From positions 1 through 64,000 of IMG/VR virus record IMGVR_UViG_3300030108_002876: a stretch of DNA of 64,000 nucleotides. One strand, 5' to 3'. Made by a program: the position numbers and the translations under genes. This DNA comes from a virus. The notes under the pieces are model-generated. The model made no database searches. It saw nothing but the letters and a program-made list of their open reading frames with translations, and was not told the origin of the DNA. Shown here one piece after another: positions 1-8,034 of the stretch; position 1 is the first letter of the stretch; each line of letters begins with the position of its first letter.

Positions 1-41
1 CACCTCAACCACAAGCTGTAGAAGAGGACTTACCATTCTAG
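1..41 (+). CDS. 3' end of a single-stranded DNA-binding protein (partial)
   Basis: Only the last 12 codons are inside the window (reading from base 3; stop TAG at 39-41). They encode PQPQAVEEDLPF. A Gln/Pro-rich linker followed by an acidic tip ending in Leu-Pro-Phe is the usual C-terminal protein-interaction tail of bacterial and phage SSB (DDDIPF-like). The stop is one base before the primase-helicase start, so the two are in one operon. Identification rests on the tail alone; the OB-fold lies outside the window. Confidence 0.55.
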   Translation, partial: PQPQAVEEDLPF

Positions 42-42
42 T

Positions 43-1758
43 ATGAACGTACAGGAAACAGAGATCAATGGATTTGCGATTGACAAGTTCAATCAATATG
101 GCCTAGAAGTTGGCAAGACACAGGGTGTATGCCCTTGGTCTTCCAAGTGTAGGAAACCTGAAAATCAAAAGAAGAAATGTTCTTCTTATGATTGGGAACG
201 TGGTCTCGGCACCTGTCATAATTGCAACACTAGTTTTCAACTACATACTTACAAGCGCAAAGGTAACAGCGAAAAGGTTTATGTTAGACCTGGAGTTGAC
301 ACCATAATGCAACGTAGTACTAAAGTTGAAGACTGGTTTGCATCACGAGGCATATCTGCTCGTACCCTAGCTGACTTAAAAGTTAGCGAAGGTATGGAGT
401 GGATGCCTCAGACAGGTAAGTCCGAAAATACTATCCGCTTTAATTATTATATGGGCGATCAACTAATCAACATTAAGTATAGAGATGGTCGTAAAAACTT
501 TAAGCTTTATAAAGGGGCTGAAAAGATCTTTTACAATATAAACTCTATAGTTGGTTACGACGCTTGTATAATAGTTGAAGGCGAGATGGACGTGCTTGCA
601 ATGCACGAGGCGGGAGTTAAAAACGTTATATCAGTACCTAACGGTGCTACGTTAAACTCAAACAATCTCGATTACTTAGATAATTGCATCGACTATTTTG
701 AAGACAAGACTGAGGTTATCTTAGCTCTTGATACTGATGAACCAGGCCAAGCTCTTAAACAAGAGTTTATACGTAGGCTAGGAGCTGAAGTATGCTACTT
801 AGTTGACTTCGATGATTGTAAAGACGCCAACGAGTATTTATTAAAACACGGAGTAGATAAGCTACGCGACGTTGTTACTAGCTGTAAACAAGTACCGCTA
901 GAAAACGTATCAACATTATACGATATAGAAGATGAACTTAAAGACTTTGTACAAAACGGTTTTAAACCAGGTTTCCAAGTCGGACTTCCTAACTTTGATA
1001 AGATATTCAGTACTTATACTGGTCAGTTTATCACTGTCACTGGCATCCCGTCTTCTGGTAAGTCTGACTTCGTTGATCAAATGGTGGTTGGCTACAATAA
1101 CAACTATCAATGGAAGACTGCGTACGCGTCGCCTGAAAACCAACCGACGTATCTACATGCTCATAAGCTAATGCGTAAACACTGGCAAGACATGCCAACG
1201 CCAGGTGATATAGGTAGCCAACAATGGAAGAAGATAGCTGACCATGTTAATGACAACTACTTCTTTATTGATATGGACAAGTATACACTTGAGTCTGTAT
1301 TACGTAAAGGCGCTGAGCTTGTAAAGCGTAAAGGTATTAAATGTTTAGTTATCGATCCGTTTAATAAGGTTAGAGATACAAATGCACACTCTGATGATGT
1401 AAACCGTTATACAATGGATTACTTACAGAAGATCGAAATATTTGCTAAGAAATATGACGTGCTAGTGTTTATTGTAGCTCACCCAACTAAAATGTATAAA
1501 GGCCAAGATGGAAAAATTGAAGAACCTACTATGTATAATATCAAAGGCGGTGGTGAGTGGTATGACGCTTCTTATCACGGCTTATTGGTCCACAGGGACT
1601 ACGAAGCTAAAACGGTTAAAGCGAAAGTACTCAAGGTTAAATTCCAAAATCTAGGTGAGAACGGAGCTGAAGCTCATTTCACGTGGGAACCTAGATCTGG
1701 TAGTTTTGTACCTATGATGGCAGACGTTGCTGAACAAGAAGCTATGCCATGGGAATAA
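43..1758 (+). CDS. DNA primase-helicase (T7 gp4-like)
   Basis: Replicative bifunctional enzyme: synthesises RNA primers and unwinds the fork. The N-terminus carries a Cys-rich zinc-binding module (C30, C36, C46, C58, C61). A TOPRIM domain follows, with EGEMD at about 178-182 and DTDEPG at about 230. The C-terminal RecA/DnaB-type helicase has Walker A GIPSSGKS at about 334-341 and Walker B LVIDP near 434. Order and length (571 aa) match phage T7 gp4. It follows the SSB tail by one base and overlaps the next ORF by 10 bases, so it belongs to the plus-strand replication operon. Confidence 0.95.
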   Translation: MNVQETEINGFAIDKFNQYGLEVGKTQGVCPWSSKCRKPENQKKKCSSYDWERGLGTCHNCNTSFQLHTYKRKGNSEKVYVRPGVDTIMQRSTKVEDWFASRGISARTLADLKVSEGMEWMPQTGKSENTIRFNYYMGDQLINIKYRDGRKNFKLYKGAEKIFYNINSIVGYDACIIVEGEMDVLAMHEAGVKNVISVPNGATLNSNNLDYLDNCIDYFEDKTEVILALDTDEPGQALKQEFIRRLGAEVCYLVDFDDCKDANEYLLKHGVDKLRDVVTSCKQVPLENVSTLYDIEDELKDFVQNGFKPGFQVGLPNFDKIFSTYTGQFITVTGIPSSGKSDFVDQMVVGYNNNYQWKTAYASPENQPTYLHAHKLMRKHWQDMPTPGDIGSQQWKKIADHVNDNYFFIDMDKYTLESVLRKGAELVKRKGIKCLVIDPFNKVRDTNAHSDDVNRYTMDYLQKIEIFAKKYDVLVFIVAHPTKMYKGQDGKIEEPTMYNIKGGGEWYDASYHGLLVHRDYEAKTVKAKVLKVKFQNLGENGAEAHFTWEPRSGSFVPMMADVAEQEAMPWE

Positions 1759-2024
1759 ACGATAAAAAGAAAAATAAAAAAGTTTTAGGTAGAGCGCCTG
1801 AAGCTATACCTTATACTGATGATAACATGAAGCATATTGCTTGGTGTATGAACAATAGTATAGTCGTTGGTTTTTCTCCGATATGGGCTTCAGAAGATGA
1901 TTGGACTATTGATATAAAAATCAACAACAAATCAAGCGTTGATCCTAACACGTACACAGGAGAAGAAGTTATGGCTAAAGTTTATGAATACTATAAATAC
2001 TACTACGATAAATATGAAAAATAG
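1749..2024 (+). CDS. Small conserved-looking protein of unknown function
   Basis: A 91-residue protein between primase-helicase and the TS-family enzyme, overlapping both by about 10 bases, as is typical for a real gene in this compact operon. The N-terminus is Lys-rich (DKKKNKKV). The middle reads SIVVGFSPIWASEDDW and the end is Tyr/Lys-rich (YYKYYYDKYEK). The VVGF-type segment recalls the short protein at 4175-4324 (IIVGFRSYE), so the two may be distantly related. No family recognised; a role in nucleotide metabolism is only suggested by position. Confidence 0.7.
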   Translation: MGINDKKKNKKVLGRAPEAIPYTDDNMKHIAWCMNNSIVVGFSPIWASEDDWTIDIKINNKSSVDPNTYTGEEVMAKVYEYYKYYYDKYEK

Positions 2025-2658
2025 ATTTTATAATGCAGACTCTGCTTTCACTTATTTTTTAAATGAGATCAGATGTAATGGTATAGAGTTTGGTGATACT
2101 AAAGCTTTATTCAATATAGGTTTTACTATGGAACAACCACGTGATATGTTTATATTAAACAAAGAACGTGAGTGGAACAGAGAGTATGCTGAAGCTGAAT
2201 GGCAATGGTATTTATCAGGTGATCGTAATATAAACAAGCTAGGTGACTTATATGGTAAGGTGCCGCCGATATGGACGCGTATGGCTGACAAAGATGGTAA
2301 TGTTAATTCTAACTATGGCTGGCAGTGGAATCGTAATAATCAACTTACAAAAGTTATAGATAAATTATCTAACCCAAATACTAGACAAGCAGCTATATCG
2401 ATATACGATGGCAAAGAAATAGATATGTATGACACCGATACACCGTGTACTTACGCTGTGCAGTTTACGATAATGCCTAAAACTAATAAGCTTAACATGG
2501 CTGTAGTTATGCGATCAAACGATTTATGGTTTGGCTTCTGCAACGATCAGTATTGTTTTGCTAACTTGCAAATGCTTGTAGCATACGAGCTAGGTATTGA
2601 TGTCGGTGAGTATTATCATTATGCACACAACTTACACTTATATAATAACAAGCTATGA
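2014..2658 (+). CDS. Thymidylate synthase-family enzyme, probable dCMP hydroxymethylase
   Basis: I start at ATG 2014 (MKNRFYNAD), which overlaps the previous stop, rather than the longer ORF from 1939. Thymidylate-synthase family features in order: NYGWQW, the phosphate-binding segment NTRQAAISIYD, the nucleophile in TPCTY (C145), RSND at 167-170, and the closing HLHLYNN. The position equal to E. coli TS Asn177, counted from the RS of the RSxD motif, is Asp178. In T4 dCMP hydroxymethylase the equivalent residue is Asp179 and it sets preference for cytosine over uracil. I therefore favour dCMP hydroxymethylase; thymidylate synthase remains possible. MazG genes follow directly. Confidence 0.75.
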   Translation: MKNRFYNADSAFTYFLNEIRCNGIEFGDTKALFNIGFTMEQPRDMFILNKEREWNREYAEAEWQWYLSGDRNINKLGDLYGKVPPIWTRMADKDGNVNSNYGWQWNRNNQLTKVIDKLSNPNTRQAAISIYDGKEIDMYDTDTPCTYAVQFTIMPKTNKLNMAVVMRSNDLWFGFCNDQYCFANLQMLVAYELGIDVGEYYHYAHNLHLYNNKL

Positions 2659-3464
2659 CATATTGCATATACCATATACCAGGTAAAAAAATCGGTGTAA
2701 CAAATAACCTGGAAGAACGAGTTACACGACAACAAGGTTATACAGAAGATGAATATGAAATACTAGATATGTCAGACGACATTTGCTACATATCTCACAG
2801 AGAGATAGAGCTGCAAAAAGAATATGGCTATAAAGTAGATCGTAAACTGTATAAAGATTTAAACCCTATAAAACAAGAATTAAATTCTATGAATATAAAC
2901 ATAACAGAACAAACAACTACGTTTCCATGCCCAGTAAATAAGCTTAAAGGCAGACTTATGGACGAGATAGGTATGTGCTGGAAAACAGATCACGGTAGAT
3001 GCTGTATCGACGCTGACTCTATTAAATGGATTATGGAAAACGTAAAGACATCTATGTATAACAACGATAGATGCTACGTATATAATAAGGCGTTTGCTAG
3101 GTACTTTGATAACAACGATTGCTGTAAGACAAATACAGGCGCGTTAAACATGAGTGGTCGTAGAGCGCCAGATCGTTTTGATCTAATCAGAACATGGGCA
3201 AATGAACGAGGCTTGTATGATAAAGGCGATACTAAAACTCAATACTTAAAGCTTATGGAAGAAGCTGGCGAGCTTGGTAGAGCTATACTAAAGAACGACG
3301 AGCCTGAGTTTATTGACGCTATCGGTGATATGGTTGTAGTACTAACTAATCTAGCTAGACTAGGTGGCGTATCAATTGAAACTTGTATTGATTCAGCGTA
3401 TGACGTTATTAGTAAGCGTACAGGTAAAATGGTTAACGGTACATTTGTAAAAGATACACTATGA
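2655..3464 (+). CDS. GIY-YIG-like domain fused to MazG-like NTP pyrophosphohydrolase
   Basis: The start overlaps the TS-family stop (ATGA). Residues 1-75 look like a GIY-YIG nuclease fold: CIYHIPGKKIGVTNNLEERV has the shape of the GIY...YIG...N-x-x-x-R core. A Cys-rich middle (CPVNKLKG, CWKTDHGRCC, NNDCCKT) has no assignment. Residues about 175-260 hold an all-alpha MazG-type domain with metal-binding acids in KLMEEAGELGRAI and EFIDAIGDMVVVL (ExxE...ExxD). MazG enzymes hydrolyse (d)NTP to (d)NMP and pyrophosphate. The nuclease half may be inactive because I cannot place its catalytic Glu with certainty. Confidence 0.75.
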   Translation: MTYCIYHIPGKKIGVTNNLEERVTRQQGYTEDEYEILDMSDDICYISHREIELQKEYGYKVDRKLYKDLNPIKQELNSMNINITEQTTTFPCPVNKLKGRLMDEIGMCWKTDHGRCCIDADSIKWIMENVKTSMYNNDRCYVYNKAFARYFDNNDCCKTNTGALNMSGRRAPDRFDLIRTWANERGLYDKGDTKTQYLKLMEEAGELGRAILKNDEPEFIDAIGDMVVVLTNLARLGGVSIETCIDSAYDVISKRTGKMVNGTFVKDTL

Positions 3465-3742
3465 GCGATAGAGAAATAATGAATGCTAAGTCATCTACTA
3501 AAAAAGTAATGATGAAGTTTCGCGATCCAGTAGTACAACGCGTTTGTGAAAAGTTTACGCAACGATCTGACGAAGGCTATGCTAAGTACGGTCGTACGTT
3601 AAGCGATGAAATGCTAGGCGGACATAAACATCTTGATGGTTATCTCAACGATATACAAGAAGAGCTTATGGATGCAATACTGTATATACAAACAGCTCGT
3701 GAGTTAATAGACCATATCATTGGGCCGCAAGACGACGCATAA
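3461..3742 (+). CDS. Small MazG-like nucleotide pyrophosphohydrolase
   Basis: 93 residues. The RSDEGYAKYGRTL segment followed by GYLNDIQEELMDAILYIQ is the pattern of small phage all-alpha NTP pyrophosphatases related to MazG/dUTPase-2, with acidic metal ligands in QEELMDA. It overlaps the upstream fusion protein by 4 bases and the next ORF by 23. With the preceding gene it gives two MazG-type enzymes in a row beside a TS-family gene. That suits nucleotide-pool remodelling, for example dCTP removal as done by the superfamily member T4 gp56. Confidence 0.65.
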   Translation: MSDREIMNAKSSTKKVMMKFRDPVVQRVCEKFTQRSDEGYAKYGRTLSDEMLGGHKHLDGYLNDIQEELMDAILYIQTARELIDHIIGPQDDA

Positions 3743-4178
3743 AACCAAGAGCAGGAAACGAGGACCAGTTAAGTCAAAAAAGGTTACCTATGATGGGATA
3801 ACCTTTGCCTCGGGTCTTGAGCGTTATATGTATCAAGCACTAAAGAAAGCTAAGATCAAAGCCGAGTACGAGCCGGAGACATTTGTTCTTCAAGAAGGAT
3901 TTATGTGCGACATACAATGTTACGAGCGTCAAAGCAACGGTAAAGGCGACATGGTTAATCGCGGAGAAAAGAAAATACTACCTATCAAGTACACTCCTGA
4001 TTTTATCGGTAATGGTTTTATAATAGAAACAAAAGGCAGGGCAAACGAAAGTTTTCCTATGCGTTGGAAAATGTTTAAGAAATACATTAACAAACATAAT
4101 ATGCCTGTGACTTTATATAAACCCCAAAATCAAAAGGAATGTGATAAAGTTATAGAACTAATAAAAAGCAAACAATGA
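3720..4178 (+). CDS. Phage endonuclease, PD-(D/E)xK fold (DUF1064/T7 endonuclease I-like)
   Basis: 152 residues, apparently starting at TTG 3720 because no in-frame ATG precedes the conserved core. A basic N-terminus (GRKTTHKTKSRKR) is followed by ASGLERYMYQALKKA, YEPETFVLQ, then YTPDFIGNGFIIETKG. The E...PD...ExK spacing is that of the PD-(D/E)xK nucleases, in the arrangement seen in phage DUF1064/Holliday-junction-type endonucleases. It probably resolves branched DNA or degrades host DNA. Overlaps both neighbours. Confidence 0.75.
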   Translation: MGRKTTHKTKSRKRGPVKSKKVTYDGITFASGLERYMYQALKKAKIKAEYEPETFVLQEGFMCDIQCYERQSNGKGDMVNRGEKKILPIKYTPDFIGNGFIIETKGRANESFPMRWKMFKKYINKHNMPVTLYKPQNQKECDKVIELIKSKQ

Positions 4179-4324
4179 GTTGGGAATTAAGCGTTGGGTT
4201 TTACCCAGGAATAATTGTAGGATTTAGATCTTACGAACAAGAAACATGTAACAATCATGTGTTGTATTTACCTTTCGTAGATATATGTTTAACAATTTTA
4301 AAACAAGAGTATGAGTCAGATTAG
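4175..4324 (+). CDS. 49-residue protein preceding the ribonucleotide reductase
   Basis: A short ORF, ATG at 4175 overlapping the previous stop and TAG at 4322-4324 overlapping the reductase start, so it fills what would otherwise be a 130-base gap in a gap-free operon. The product begins MSWELSVGFYPGIIVG and contains HVLYLPFVDI. I recall similar short proteins next to ribonucleotide reductases in marine phages, but cannot check that here. Function unknown. Confidence 0.65.
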   Translation: MSWELSVGFYPGIIVGFRSYEQETCNNHVLYLPFVDICLTILKQEYESD

Positions 4325-6176
4325 CAGAGATATTTTATCAGATATTACAGTGCATATGAAGTATGCTAAGTATATACCTGAGCTTAACAGAAGAGAAACA
4401 TGGGAAGAGCTAGTTACACGTAACTTAGAGATGCACGTTAAGAAATATCCTGAGCTAACAGATCAAATCAACGAAGCTTATAAATATGTATATGATAAAA
4501 AAGTTTTACCGTCAATGCGTTCGCTACAGTTTAGTGGCAAGCCTATTGAAATATCTCCGAACAGGTTGTATAACTGTAGCTACTTACCTATTGACCACAT
4601 TGATAGCTTTAGTGAGACTATGTTCTTACTTCTTTCAGGCTGTGGGGTGGGTTATTCAGTGCAGCAGCACCACGTTGGAAGATTACCACACATCATTAAA
4701 CCGTTTGAAAAGCGACACAGGCGTTTTGTAATTGGTGATAGTATTGAAGGTTGGGCTGATGCGGTTAAAGTACTTGTTGAGTCGTACCTTGGTGGTCGCA
4801 GATGTTCTAAAGTAAAGTTTGATTACTCAGACATCAGGCCTAAAGGTGCAAGGCTAGTGACGTCAGGAGGCAAAGCTCCTGGCCCACAGCCACTCAAAGA
4901 GTGTTTAGTTAAAGTTCAAGGTATACTAGATAATAAAGATGATGGAACAAAGCTTACAAGTCTTGAAGTACACGATATCGTCTGTCATATTGCTGATGCT
5001 GTCTTGGCTGGTGGCATACGACGTGCAGCACTTATATCGTTATTTAGTGCTACAGATGAAGAAATGATATCATGTAAGTCAGGCAACTGGTGGGAACTTA
5101 ATCCGCAGCGTGGTAGAGCTAATAACTCTGCTGTGTTAATGAGACATAAAGTTAAGAAGAAGTTCTTTATGGATCTGTGGAAAAGAGTTGAAGCATCAGG
5201 AGCTGGAGAACCTGGCATATATCTAAACAATGATAAGGACTGGGGAACAAACCCGTGTTGTGAGATTGCTCTTCGTCCTTATCAGTTCTGTAACCTATGT
5301 GAGGTTAACGTATCAGATATAGTTGATCAAGATGATTTAAATGCTAGAGTTAAAGTTGCTGCCTTTATAGGTACGCTGCAAGCAGGTTATACAGACTTTC
5401 ACTACCTACGTGAGGTGTGGAAAGATACAACTGAGAAAGATGCATTAATAGGTGTATCAATGACAGGCATTGGCTCTAACAAAGTTATGAATCTTGATAT
5501 GAAAAAAGCTGCTGATATTGTTAAGCGTGAGAATACTAGAGTTGCTAAGCTTATAGGTATTAATAAAGCAGCGCGTACAACTTGTGTTAAGCCAGCAGGT
5601 ACTACATCACTAGTACTAGGCACATCATCTGGTATACACGCTTGGCATAACAAGCACTACGTACGTAGACTACGAGTTGGTAAGAACGAAGCTATTTATT
5701 CTTACCTAGTTAAGAACCACCCTGAGTTGATCGAAGATGAATACTTCAGACCTCATGATACAGCTGTAATCAGTGTACCGCAAGCGGCGCCTGATGGTTG
5801 TATTGTAAGAACTGAGTCTGCATTTGATTTACTTGAGAGAGTAAAGAAAGTATCAACTGACTGGGTATCGCCTGGTCATAGGACTGGTTCAAACACTCAC
5901 AATGTTTCTGCTACTATTAGTTTAAAAGCTAACGAGTGGGACGAGGCTGGTGAGTGGATGTGGAAAAACAGAGAATACTATAACGGTCTATCTGTTTTAC
6001 CATACGACGGTGGTACATATACTCAAGCTCCATTTGAAGACATTACTAAAACTAAATTTAATGAAATGGTTAAGTCACTAGATACTGTTGACTTATCAAA
6101 TGTAATGGAGACCGAGGATAACACAGATCTTTCTGGTGAGCTAGCTTGCTCAGGCGGGTCGTGTGAGGTTACATAA
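4311..6176 (+). CDS. nrdJ: Adenosylcobalamin-dependent ribonucleotide reductase (class II)
   Basis: 621 residues. It makes deoxyribonucleotides for phage replication. Landmarks: N-terminal SMRSLQFSG, the LLSGCGVGYSV segment with one active-site Cys, the NPCCEIAL loop at about 314-321 with the radical Cys and Glu, TTCVKPAGTTSL, and a C-terminal redox pair in ACSGGSCEVT (C613, C618). Monomeric length, the NCSYLPID region and lack of a separate radical subunit point to the B12-dependent monomeric type, common in marine phages. The host must supply cobalamin. Last gene of the plus arm, followed by a strong terminator. Confidence 0.9.
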   Translation: MSQISRDILSDITVHMKYAKYIPELNRRETWEELVTRNLEMHVKKYPELTDQINEAYKYVYDKKVLPSMRSLQFSGKPIEISPNRLYNCSYLPIDHIDSFSETMFLLLSGCGVGYSVQQHHVGRLPHIIKPFEKRHRRFVIGDSIEGWADAVKVLVESYLGGRRCSKVKFDYSDIRPKGARLVTSGGKAPGPQPLKECLVKVQGILDNKDDGTKLTSLEVHDIVCHIADAVLAGGIRRAALISLFSATDEEMISCKSGNWWELNPQRGRANNSAVLMRHKVKKKFFMDLWKRVEASGAGEPGIYLNNDKDWGTNPCCEIALRPYQFCNLCEVNVSDIVDQDDLNARVKVAAFIGTLQAGYTDFHYLREVWKDTTEKDALIGVSMTGIGSNKVMNLDMKKAADIVKRENTRVAKLIGINKAARTTCVKPAGTTSLVLGTSSGIHAWHNKHYVRRLRVGKNEAIYSYLVKNHPELIEDEYFRPHDTAVISVPQAAPDGCIVRTESAFDLLERVKKVSTDWVSPGHRTGSNTHNVSATISLKANEWDEAGEWMWKNREYYNGLSVLPYDGGTYTQAPFEDITKTKFNEMVKSLDTVDLSNVMETEDNTDLSGELACSGGSCEVT

Positions 6177-6195
6177 TCTAAACTACCGGATACAG

Positions 6196-6230
6196 AAAAG
6201 GGGAACTTAACGGTTCCCCTTTTTTTTATT
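6196..6230 (+). terminator. Rho-independent terminator at the convergence of the two arms
   Basis: AAAAGGGGAAC (6196-6206), loop TTAACG, GTTCCCCTTTT (6213-6223), then more T. This is an 11-bp stem with a 6-base loop. Because the stem opens with A-run and closes with T-run it can serve both strands. It lies between the nrdJ stop (plus) and the last minus-strand gene, where the two transcripts meet. Confidence 0.9.
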
Positions 6231-6277
6231 TACACCAGCCGCAGCTAATGCATATTGGACATATGTGTTTCATGGTT

Positions 6278-6937
6278 TTATTTTTTTGTTTTGTCTTTAC
6301 CTTCTATTTGACTAGCAACACCTCCCAACGTGCCAGTGTCACGATCAAACCAGTAGCCTAAATTACCAAGACTTCTAATAACATCACTAGCTTTGTCTCC
6401 TTGGAACGTTAAGCTTTTACCAAGATCTTTACCACCTTTAATAAAATCAAAAGCTTTACCTCCTGCAGGCGGAACTACATTAAGCACTGCAGCAGTATTG
6501 TATGCAGCACCTTTCAGGTGTTTAGCAGCATCACTAAAAGATCGAGGTCTATTAAGTCCTATAGTCGCATCAATACTTCTTCCAAAACTAGCAGCAGCGT
6601 TTCCAATGTCAAAATAAGGATTTCCTACCCCGGCAAAAGACGCTCCTATTTGACTTTTATCTTTTACGTCTTCTGTTTTTTCATATCTTTCTTTATCTTG
6701 CTCAGGTGTTTGACCTAATAGCTTTCCAACTAAAGATCTTTTTTCATAGGCTTCATCAAACTCTTTTTGCTCTTTTTCGAGCTTTTCAAAATCAGCCTTT
6801 GGATCTGCTACAGCTTCGTCGCTATGTGAATGGTCAGCAGGAAGAGACATATCGACATGTTTAAGTGGAGATATTTTACCTCTTGATCGGTCACTTTTTA
6901 CTAGCCCAGCAAGACCATATACTCTTTTTCCATTCAT
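6278..6937 (-). CDS. Hypothetical protein, last gene of the minus arm
   Basis: I take the start at 6937 (MNGKRVYGLAG), whose ATG overlaps the upstream TGA as ATGA, instead of the longer reading frame from 6997. 219 residues. The N-terminus is basic with RGKISPLKHVDM, recalling the SPM/SPL motif of other small virion-associated proteins here. A charged coiled-coil-like segment follows (FEKLEKEQKEFDEAYEK), then a Gly/Ala-rich C-terminal half (IGNAAASFGRS, VPPAGGKAFDF). Function unknown; possibly an internal virion protein. Confidence 0.75.
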   Translation of the reverse strand: MNGKRVYGLAGLVKSDRSRGKISPLKHVDMSLPADHSHSDEAVADPKADFEKLEKEQKEFDEAYEKRSLVGKLLGQTPEQDKERYEKTEDVKDKSQIGASFAGVGNPYFDIGNAAASFGRSIDATIGLNRPRSFSDAAKHLKGAAYNTAAVLNVVPPAGGKAFDFIKGGKDLGKSLTFQGDKASDVIRSLGNLGYWFDRDTGTLGGVASQIEGKDKTKK

Positions 6938-7299
6938 TTTTCTCCACACTTTTTGCTTGGGTTGCCAACTTGTACCCAGTTTTCTTTTTGAAACCAATCA
7001 CGTAATGTAGCTCCTTTTTTACGAGCACCTTTAACATTACTCTTACTTGAGCGTTTATACTTACCACCTTTAGCTGCAGATCTTTTAGCGCGTACTACTT
7101 TATTTCGTTCTGACTTGCTCATGCTTCTAACTTTAGCAGCAGGCAAACAAACCTTTTTAGTACCACCACCTTTAGTTTTCTTAGGCATAGCAGAAATAAC
7201 GCTGTCAATTTTTTTTGCTTGACCAGCGTGGGTTTTACTAGCTTTTTTTAGTTCTTTAGATACTGCCTGCAACACAGGTTTTTTCATCTTAAACGCCAT
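6934..7299 (-). CDS. FKMK-tagged basic protein
   Basis: 121 residues beginning MAFKMKKPVLQ, one of at least seven proteins here sharing the M(A/P)FKM(K/R) N-terminus. The rest is strongly basic (KKTKGGGTKK, VRAKRSAAKGGKYKRSSKS) and ends with a Trp/Cys-containing tail (LRDWFQKENWVQ...KKCGEK). Very high Lys/Arg suggests DNA or RNA binding. Starts at the stop of the upstream gene and overlaps the downstream gene by ATGA. Confidence 0.75.
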   Translation of the reverse strand: MAFKMKKPVLQAVSKELKKASKTHAGQAKKIDSVISAMPKKTKGGGTKKVCLPAAKVRSMSKSERNKVVRAKRSAAKGGKYKRSSKSNVKGARKKGATLRDWFQKENWVQVGNPSKKCGEK

Positions 7300-7757
7300 T
7301 ACTTATTGTGTTTTCTTTTTAATTCTTTTTTAGCAGCTTTAGCTAAGCGAGCTTGCTCCATTTTACCCATGACTCTAGCGCGTTGCTCTAATACAGTTAG
7401 TATCTGTATTTTTCTAGCGTAAGGTTTGTTAATACGTTTTACTTTAGCTATAGTTTTTCTAGCATCAGATACTGTAGCAAACTTAATTGATACTGTGTCT
7501 TTAGGATTTTCGTCTGTGTATAGTCTTCTACCGCTACCTTTAGGCTTTTTGCCTGTACCTTTTTTAGGATCAGCTTTCTTTTTCTTAGGTGAAGGTCTAT
7601 TAGTCTGCATATTTATAAACCAATTTGCTAATTGTTTATCTCTTGGTGTAGCGTCTTTACGATTTTTAAGCTTACGAGCTTTTTCAACTGTAACATCACC
7701 GCCGTATAGCTTAGATATTCTAGCTTTCAACACGCCTCTATAAGCTTTACTTGCCAT
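7299..7757 (-). CDS. Basic protein with a DUF5824-like C-terminal domain
   Basis: 152 residues. The N-terminal half has GGDVTVEKARKLKNRKDATPRDK and WFINM. A Lys/Pro-rich linker follows (PSPKKKKADPKK), then a second module NPKDTVSIKFAT...KRINKPYARKIQILTV. This resembles, from memory, a domain shared by marine phages and large algal viruses (DUF5824-type). Overlaps the upstream gene by 11 bases. A structural or nucleic-acid-binding role is inferred from charge only. Confidence 0.7.
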   Translation of the reverse strand: MASKAYRGVLKARISKLYGGDVTVEKARKLKNRKDATPRDKQLANWFINMQTNRPSPKKKKADPKKGTGKKPKGSGRRLYTDENPKDTVSIKFATVSDARKTIAKVKRINKPYARKIQILTVLEQRARVMGKMEQARLAKAAKKELKRKHNK

Positions 7758-8034
7758 CTTTCTTCTTACCTAAACGCTTACGAACTATATTCATAACTGT
7801 TTTCATTTTACGAGCATAGCTAGGTTTCTTTTGTCTATTAAAAACATACTGTTGGTTAAGGCTACTAATAATTTTAGATAAATTACCTTTTCTAGTTTTA
7901 ATAAGCCATGATGCTAGTGCTGATGGAGATAAATCTTTAAACTTACCTTTAGCATCAGGAGCATCTGAATCGTGCCACGTAATAGACTTTTTAGTTTTTT
8001 TCTTTTTAACAGGTGTTGATCTATATATAGCCAT
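7747..8034 (-). CDS. Small basic conserved protein
   Basis: 95 residues: a Lys-rich N-terminus (TPVKKKKTKKS), then SPSALASWLIKTRKGNLSKIISSLNQQYVFNRQKKPSYARKM in pieces that look like a helical module, and a Lys-rich end. It starts one base inside the stop of the PAP2 gene. I recall similar LA(D/S)WLIKTR proteins in uncultured marine phages, without known function. Confidence 0.7.
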   Translation of the reverse strand: MAIYRSTPVKKKKTKKSITWHDSDAPDAKGKFKDLSPSALASWLIKTRKGNLSKIISSLNQQYVFNRQKKPSYARKMKTVMNIVRKRLGKKKDGK

